Shown here: positions 6,324 through 9,765 of the stretch, piece by piece
Position numbering within the stretch: the stretch's first letter is position 1
How the letters are laid out: each line of letters opens with the position of its first letter
Assembly: GCA_945867755.1 (NCBI GenBank)
Contig: CAMBJN010000041.1
Span: 1 to 9,765, forward strand
Length of the DNA: 9,765 nt
DNA from: Polynucleobacter meluiroseus
GTDB taxonomy: Bacteria > Pseudomonadota > Gammaproteobacteria > Burkholderiales > Burkholderiaceae
Reading direction: 5' to 3'
Translations under genes and position numbers: made by a program
The notes under the pieces: model-generated
The model's input: only the letters and a program-made list of their open reading frames with translations
Database searches by the model: none
What the model was told of the DNA's origin: nothing

Positions 6324-7430
6324 ATGAAGCAATCCCTGTACCCTTGGTTTGAACAAGCATGGTCTGAGTTAAATCTGACCAATATGCCGCATGCCATTTT
6401 GTTGCATGGTCAAACAGGGATTGGCAAGATGGATTTTGCGCTTCATTTGGCAAAAGCCCTGATCTGCGAAACCACACAAACTAAAAAGCCTTGTTGTCAG
6501 TGTGAAGCTTGTCATTGGTTTGATACGGGAAACCATCCTGACTTTTTAGGGATTGTTCCTGAGAACCAAGCTCATTTGCTCCCACTTGAAGAAATGGCGG
6601 GGGATGATGGTCTAGAAGACAAGCCTAAAAAAGGCAGGAAAAAGGTCGAAGACGACCCTGAAAAAGCAGATAAAAAGCTGAGCTCTGTGATCAAGGTTGA
6701 GCAAATCAGAGAAGCTTTGGACGGGATTACCACTTCGCCTCATCGCGGTGTACAACGGGTGGTTTTGATCAATCCTGTTGAAACCTTGAATCCAGTCTCA
6801 GCCAACACCTTATTAAAGACGCTTGAAGAACCACCTGAAAGCACCTTGTTTATTTTGGTCAGCGATCGATTAGATCGCATCATGCCAACGATTCGTTCTC
6901 GTTGCCGATTGCTTGCCTTGGGAAGACCAACAACTGAAGTGTCTTTGGCTTGGTTGACCTCTCAAGTTGCGGCCGCTGGCGTCAAAGCCAATCAAGCAGA
7001 TATTGAGAAAGTTCTGAGTGAAGCCGGCGGGGCGGTGATGGATGCCAGAGATCGTTTATTGGGTTTATCTGGAGCAGGAGAGTCAGCTCAAGAGATTGCT
7101 GAGCCACTCCTAAAAGCTTTGGGGGAGGGCTCTCAAATCAATTGGCTCCAAACAGCTGAAACAATCCATAAAGCCCCGATGTCTGATCTATTGGTGACTC
7201 TCGAGCGTTGGACTGCTGATTTGATGAGTCAACAAAACGCAGGGCAGATTCGTTATTACCCATCTAGGCGTGCGTCCTTAGTAGCATGTTCTAAAAACGC
7301 TAGAACTCATAAGCTGTCTGATTATTGGAAGGTTCTATTGAACGCCAGACGCCATGAGCTGCACGCTTTGGCAAATCGGGTTCAAATAGAAGCTCTCTTG
7401 ATTCGTTATCAAGAAATATTTAAAGATTAA
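6324..7430 (+). CDS. holB: DNA polymerase III subunit delta' (clamp loader)
   Basis: Delta' is part of the clamp loader that places the beta sliding clamp on DNA. From ATG 6324 the protein has 368 residues. The N-terminal AAA+ domain has a degenerate Walker A, GQTGIGKM (29-36), with Met where Ser/Thr would bind nucleotide-Mg; this fits delta', which does not hydrolyse ATP. The zinc module is C48 with C57, C60 and C63, and an extra C58. SANTLLKTLEEPP (159-171) and the clamp-loader SRC motif (192-194) follow. Between HPDF and IKVEQIRE there is an insert of about 40 residues (roughly 81-121), very rich in Lys, Asp and Glu, which E. coli delta' lacks. An in-frame TTG at 6318 would add two residues. 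tatD follows after 17 bp. Confidence 0.95.
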   Translation: MKQSLYPWFEQAWSELNLTNMPHAILLHGQTGIGKMDFALHLAKALICETTQTKKPCCQCEACHWFDTGNHPDFLGIVPENQAHLLPLEEMAGDDGLEDKPKKGRKKVEDDPEKADKKLSSVIKVEQIREALDGITTSPHRGVQRVVLINPVETLNPVSANTLLKTLEEPPESTLFILVSDRLDRIMPTIRSRCRLLALGRPTTEVSLAWLTSQVAAAGVKANQADIEKVLSEAGGAVMDARDRLLGLSGAGESAQEIAEPLLKALGEGSQINWLQTAETIHKAPMSDLLVTLERWTADLMSQQNAGQIRYYPSRRASLVACSKNARTHKLSDYWKVLLNARRHELHALANRVQIEALLIRYQEIFKD

Positions 7431-7447
7431 CTGGAAGTTCTCACTAT

Positions 7448-8227
7448 ATGTTCGTTGATTCTCACTGCCACTTAGACTTCCCAGAGTTCACTGAAAACTT
7501 GCCGGGTATTTTGGCGCGCATGAAAGAAGCCAAAGTACAAAATGCTTTGTGTATTTCTGTGGACATGCCTGACTTTCCGAATGTACTGGCCTTGGCAGAA
7601 GCTCACGATCATTTGTTTGCTACTGTTGGCACCCACCCTGATTACGAAGACACTCCAGAGCCTACGGTTGAGCAATTGGTTAAATTAGCTCAGCATCCAA
7701 AGATCTTGGCTATTGGGGAAACGGGCCTTGATTACTATCGCATGGGCGACAAAACCTATGAACAGATGGAATGGCAACGTGAGCGTTTTCGCACTCACAT
7801 CCGCGCAGCTCTCAAGGTCAATAAGCCTTTGATCATTCACACGCGCTCTGCTTCTGAAGACACCATCAAGATCCTCAAAGAAGAGGGTGCCAGTCAGGTG
7901 GCAGGGGTGATGCATTGTTTTACCGAGAGCTGGGAAGTTGCACAAGCAGCCATGGAGCTTGGTTTTTACATCTCATTCTCTGGCATTGTGACCTTTAAAA
8001 GCGCCAAAGATCTCCAAGAAACATGCAAACAAGTTCCTTTAGAGAGGATGTTGATAGAAACTGATTCTCCTTATTTGGCTCCCATGCCGCACAGAGGTAA
8101 AACCAATGAACCAGCTTGGGTATCTCATGTGGCTGAGTTCGTGGCGAATTTGAAGGGTGTGACAGTTGAAGAGCTTGCGAAAGTCACTACCCATAACTTC
8201 AAAACTCTCTTTAAAGCCCCTATTTGA
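7448..8227 (+). CDS. tatD: TatD family metal-dependent hydrolase (DNase)
   Basis: TatD-family proteins are TIM-barrel, two-metal nucleases of the amidohydrolase superfamily; E. coli members have 3'-5' exonuclease activity and are tied to DNA repair and DNA breakdown. All metal ligands are visible in this 259-residue protein: H6 and H8 in DSHCHLD, E91 in GETGLDYY, H131 in IIHTR, H156 in MHCF and D206 in ETDSPYLAP. The barrel is complete and of normal length. No signal peptide is present, so it acts in the cytoplasm. It lies 17 bp downstream of holB. Whether it is TatD proper or the YcfH subtype cannot be settled here; position after tmk and holB matches YcfH of E. coli. Confidence 0.94.
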   Translation: MFVDSHCHLDFPEFTENLPGILARMKEAKVQNALCISVDMPDFPNVLALAEAHDHLFATVGTHPDYEDTPEPTVEQLVKLAQHPKILAIGETGLDYYRMGDKTYEQMEWQRERFRTHIRAALKVNKPLIIHTRSASEDTIKILKEEGASQVAGVMHCFTESWEVAQAAMELGFYISFSGIVTFKSAKDLQETCKQVPLERMLIETDSPYLAPMPHRGKTNEPAWVSHVAEFVANLKGVTVEELAKVTTHNFKTLFKAPI

Positions 8228-8272
8228 ACTCGCTGAATAAACTGAGTGCGGAAAACTTAAAGTTAAACCTGA

Positions 8273-8986
8273 ATGTATAAAACTATTGCAACATGCTGTT
8301 TATTATCGGTAATTTCATTATCTGTTTCATTGACTCACGCCCAAACACCGGGGTCTGTGCTGCCACAAGCCCAGCAATACCAAGTAGACAGTTTTTTGCG
8401 TGATGTGAAGTTCAATGACGCCAAGGCTGTCAAAAAAGGCTTAGCCAGTGGCATGAGCCCCAATGCCATGGATAACAAAGGTAACTCAGCATTGACCATT
8501 GCCATTACTGAAAAGTCCCTTGATGTGGCTAAATTACTCATTGATACACCATCCATCGACCTAGAAAGACCCAATTGAGCTGGTGAAACGCCAGTTATGT
8601 TGGCGGCTTTCACAGGATCTGAGGAATTAGTCAAATATATGGTCGAGAAACGCCAAGTTGAGGTCAATAAGCCTGGTTGGTCAGCCTTGCATTACGCAGC
8701 CACCAATGGGCACCTGAAGATTGCTGCTTTTTTGCTCGATAAGAATGCTTATGTGGATCCAGAGAGCCCAAACAAAACAACTGCATTGATGATGGCGGCT
8801 CGCGGCGGTCATATTGAAGTAGTGAAGTTATTGCTTGATCGTGATGCTGATTTATCCAAGATCAATAACGTCAAGATGACTGCGATTGATTTTGCTGAAC
8901 AACACAATCAAGCTGAGATTGCTGAAGGGCTTAAATCAAGATGGCTCAAGCTCTATAAGAAGCCATATAAGTCTCAAATCAAGTAG
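8273..8986 (+). pseudogene. Exported ankyrin-repeat protein gene interrupted by one in-frame TGA
   Basis: One frame runs from ATG 8273 to the stop at 8984-8986, 237 positions long, interrupted only by TGA at 8576-8578 (position 102). The first part begins with a Sec-type signal peptide (about residues 1-23, cleavage after THA), then a capping repeat and one ankyrin repeat (DNKGNSALTIAI). Directly after the TGA the frame continues AGETPVMLAAF, the usual start of an ankyrin repeat, then repeats with GWSALHYAATNGH and TTALMMAARGGH and a C-terminal cap. So the TGA falls in the loop joining two repeats, where almost any residue is tolerated. The likeliest reading is a recent nonsense mutation or a sequence error; readthrough is possible. 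The downstream half could start at ATG 8597 but would lack the signal peptide. The gene sits 45 bp after tatD. The intact protein would be periplasmic, role unknown. Confidence 0.8.
8578..8605 (+). other. Overlapping alternative hairpins directly after the internal TGA
   Basis: AGCTGGTG (8578-8585) can pair with CGCCAGTT (8589-8596) around the loop AAA, with two G-U pairs, forming a stem that begins at the last base of the TGA. A competing hairpin pairs CGCCA (8589-8593) with TGGCG (8601-8605) and holds the in-frame ATG 8597 in its loop. Both are visible by eye; neither has been tested for stability or conservation, and in coding DNA such pairs can be chance. Confidence 0.3.
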
Positions 8987-9028
8987 TTTTATTGATTAGT
9001 GCACTTTAGCTAGACTTATCATTTATTC

Positions 9029-9043
9029 GCATAATCATTATTA
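9029..9043. promoter_or_regulatory. Fur-box-like palindrome upstream of gloA
   Basis: GCATAATCATTATTA contains a perfect 11-bp palindrome (ATAAT-C-ATTAT, 9031-9041) and matches 12 of 15 bases of the 7-1-7 Fur consensus TGATAATCATTATCA. It lies about 95 bp before the gloA ATG, within reach of a promoter in this gap. CATAAT/ATTATG (9030-9045) can also form a small hairpin. AT-rich DNA yields such matches by chance, so it remains a candidate only. Confidence 0.35.
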
Positions 9044-9123
9044 TGTTAAACAATAAATATGGATATCAAAGAAACACCCTTAAATACTAAGGAATAAGAT
9101 AAAGGCACCCTGCACTGGGATAT

Positions 9124-9128
9124 AAGGA
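9124..9128 (+). promoter_or_regulatory. Shine-Dalgarno of gloA
   Basis: AAGGA lies 7 bases before ATG 9136, an ideal spacing, and fixes that start. It is the only clear Shine-Dalgarno I found in the window, and suggests stronger ribosome recruitment for gloA than for its neighbours. Confidence 0.75.
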
Positions 9129-9135
9129 ATAAACC

Positions 9136-9522
9136 ATGCAATTACTACACACCATGCTTCGCATTGGCGATCTACAAAGATCCATCAAGTTCTATACAGA
9201 AGTGATGGGCATGAACTTATTGAGAACCACTGAGCGCCCTGGCATGGATTACTCATTGGCATTTGTAGGGTACGAGCAAGGCAATATCTCAGGACAGGCT
9301 GAAATCGAACTCACCTACAACCATGGCGTAAGTAACTATGAAATTGGATCTGCTTATGGACATATCGCCATTGGCGTGAAAGATATCTATAAAACCTGCG
9401 AAGACATTAAAGTGGCGGGTGGCAATGTCACGCGTGAAGCTGGACCAGTCAAAGGTGGCAATACCTTGATCGCCTTTGTTCAAGATCCTGATGGCTATAA
9501 GATTGAGCTGATCCAGCGCTAG
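9136..9522 (+). CDS. gloA: Lactoylglutathione lyase (glyoxalase I)
   Basis: Glyoxalase I converts the hemithioacetal of methylglyoxal and glutathione to S-lactoylglutathione, the first step in detoxifying methylglyoxal in the cytoplasm. The 128-residue protein is very close to E. coli GloA throughout, starting MQLLHTMLRIGDLQRSI. The metal ligands are H5, E58 in IELTYN, H76 in YGHIAIG and E124 in YKIELIQR; the first and second beta-alpha-beta modules each supply two. It has the short form without the extra loops of the zinc-dependent enzymes, so it is expected to be of the nickel/cobalt-activated class (family knowledge). A good Shine-Dalgarno precedes the ATG and the gene appears to stand alone with its own control region. 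Its TAG stop overlaps the stop of the minus-strand gene that follows. Confidence 0.97.
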   Translation: MQLLHTMLRIGDLQRSIKFYTEVMGMNLLRTTERPGMDYSLAFVGYEQGNISGQAEIELTYNHGVSNYEIGSAYGHIAIGVKDIYKTCEDIKVAGGNVTREAGPVKGGNTLIAFVQDPDGYKIELIQR

Positions 9523-9713
9523 CAAACTGCGCGCTTGATTCCTTTTTCTTTTTCTTTGCGAGCAAACTCTTCTTCAGGAGTTTCGCTAATCAAGTCGGAT
9601 ACAACTTCTTCCATGCGTATATTGTCTTTAGGGCAAATTGGTGCGCCCATGCTGGCCCACTTCTTTAGTAAGTTGACCTCATAACCACACTGCCCGCATT
9701 TTGCTTTCGCCAC
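9519..9713 (-). CDS. Small Cys-rich (possible zinc-ribbon) protein of unknown function, possibly 5'-partial
   Basis: I do not recognise this 64-residue product. It has a CxxC pair in KCGQCGYEV (C6, C9), a further Cys in APICPKDN (C27) and a C-terminal Cys64; the knuckle followed by CPKDN suggests a zinc-ribbon-like fold, though the fourth ligand is unclear. The second half is strongly charged (SETPEEEFARKEKEKGIKR) and probably helical or unstructured. The start chosen is GTG 9713, which lacks a clear Shine-Dalgarno. The same frame stays open upstream to the window edge with no stop and no ATG, reading a Pro-Pro-Pro stretch (FPPPRANNT), so the true gene may be longer and this only its C-terminal end. 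It overlaps gloA tail to tail by 4 bp. Confidence 0.6.
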   Translation of the reverse strand: MAKAKCGQCGYEVNLLKKWASMGAPICPKDNIRMEEVVSDLISETPEEEFARKEKEKGIKRAVC

Positions 9714-9765
9714 CTGAGTGTTATTGGCTCTTGGTGGTGGAAAAATGATTGCTTTATGCGGATAC

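Larger units (their letters stand above)
8987..9135. other. AT-rich intergenic region before gloA
   Basis: These 149 bp hold no convincing gene. Visible elements are an 8-bp palindrome AGTGCACT (8998-9005), the Fur-like palindrome (9029-9043), a 10-bp direct repeat TAAGGAATAA (9088-9097 and 9123-9132) and the gloA ribosome binding site. A 12-codon reading frame at 9059-9097 has no ribosome binding site. I found no hairpin plus T-run that would end the ankyrin transcript. TTGATT (8992-8997) and TATCAT (9017-9022) are promoter-like but 19 bases apart. Confidence 0.5.

Noticed and set aside
8576..8605. Selenocysteine insertion at the ankyrin TGA
   Set aside because: The hairpin after the TGA has only an AAA loop and lacks the G-bearing loop and bulged U of bacterial SECIS elements; the residue falls in a variable ankyrin loop, and no selenoprotein of this kind is known to me.
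8335..8667. 110-codon minus-strand frame antisense to the ankyrin gene
   Set aside because: It spans the TGA but has no recognisable domain, and the plus strand carries clear ankyrin repeats over the same bases, so it is a shadow frame.
9059..9097. 12-codon leader-like frame (MDIKETPLNTKE) upstream of gloA
   Set aside because: It has no ribosome binding site, no run of regulatory codons and no attenuator hairpin; a frame this short is expected by chance.
1..9765. Mobile element, prophage, CRISPR array, toxin-antitoxin or other defence system
   Set aside because: No transposase, integrase, tRNA, terminal repeats or regularly spaced repeats are visible, and the genes are core metabolic and replication genes of uniform character.

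Overview
The window reads as ordinary chromosome from a low-to-mid GC betaproteobacterium, most likely Polynucleobacter or a close relative in Burkholderiaceae. This rests on recognising the proteins and on the gene order ygfZ / mltG-tmk-holB-tatD-ankyrin protein, with moderate GC and weak Shine-Dalgarno sequences. No database search was possible, so the genus is an inference. I see no insertion sequence, prophage, tRNA, rRNA, CRISPR array or change in base composition that would mark an acquired island.

Layout from left to right. Bases 73-1988 (minus strand) carry selO followed by msrB: a redox-controlled AMPylating pseudokinase and a methionine-R-sulfoxide reductase. selO diverges from a PaaI-family hotdog thioesterase gene (2079-2510, plus), and the 90-bp gap between them holds two interlocking sigma70-like promoters. 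Next, on the minus strand, come ygfZ (3426-4466) and a TANGO2-like NRDE-family gene (2554-3405), 20 bp apart and probably one transcript. ygfZ diverges from a plus-strand housekeeping cluster (4517-8227): mltG (ends peptidoglycan glycan-strand growth), tmk (dTMP kinase), holB (clamp-loader delta') and tatD (metal-dependent nuclease). The pilZ gene often found between holB and tatD in betaproteobacteria is absent.

After tatD lies a gene for an exported ankyrin-repeat protein (8273-8986) broken by one in-frame TGA at 8576-8578; the frame is otherwise intact. A 149-bp intergenic stretch follows, with a Fur-box-like palindrome and a 10-bp direct repeat. Then comes gloA (glyoxalase I, 9136-9522), the only gene here with a clear Shine-Dalgarno. 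It meets a minus-strand Cys-rich small protein tail to tail, the two stop codons sharing the palindrome CTAG; that minus-strand frame stays open to the window edge.

No new multi-gene system is evident. The items most worth checking are the TGA in the ankyrin gene, the selO-msrB and ygfZ-NRDE pairings, the Fur-like site before gloA, and a recurrent GCC(C/T)-ATG context at starts that lack a Shine-Dalgarno.
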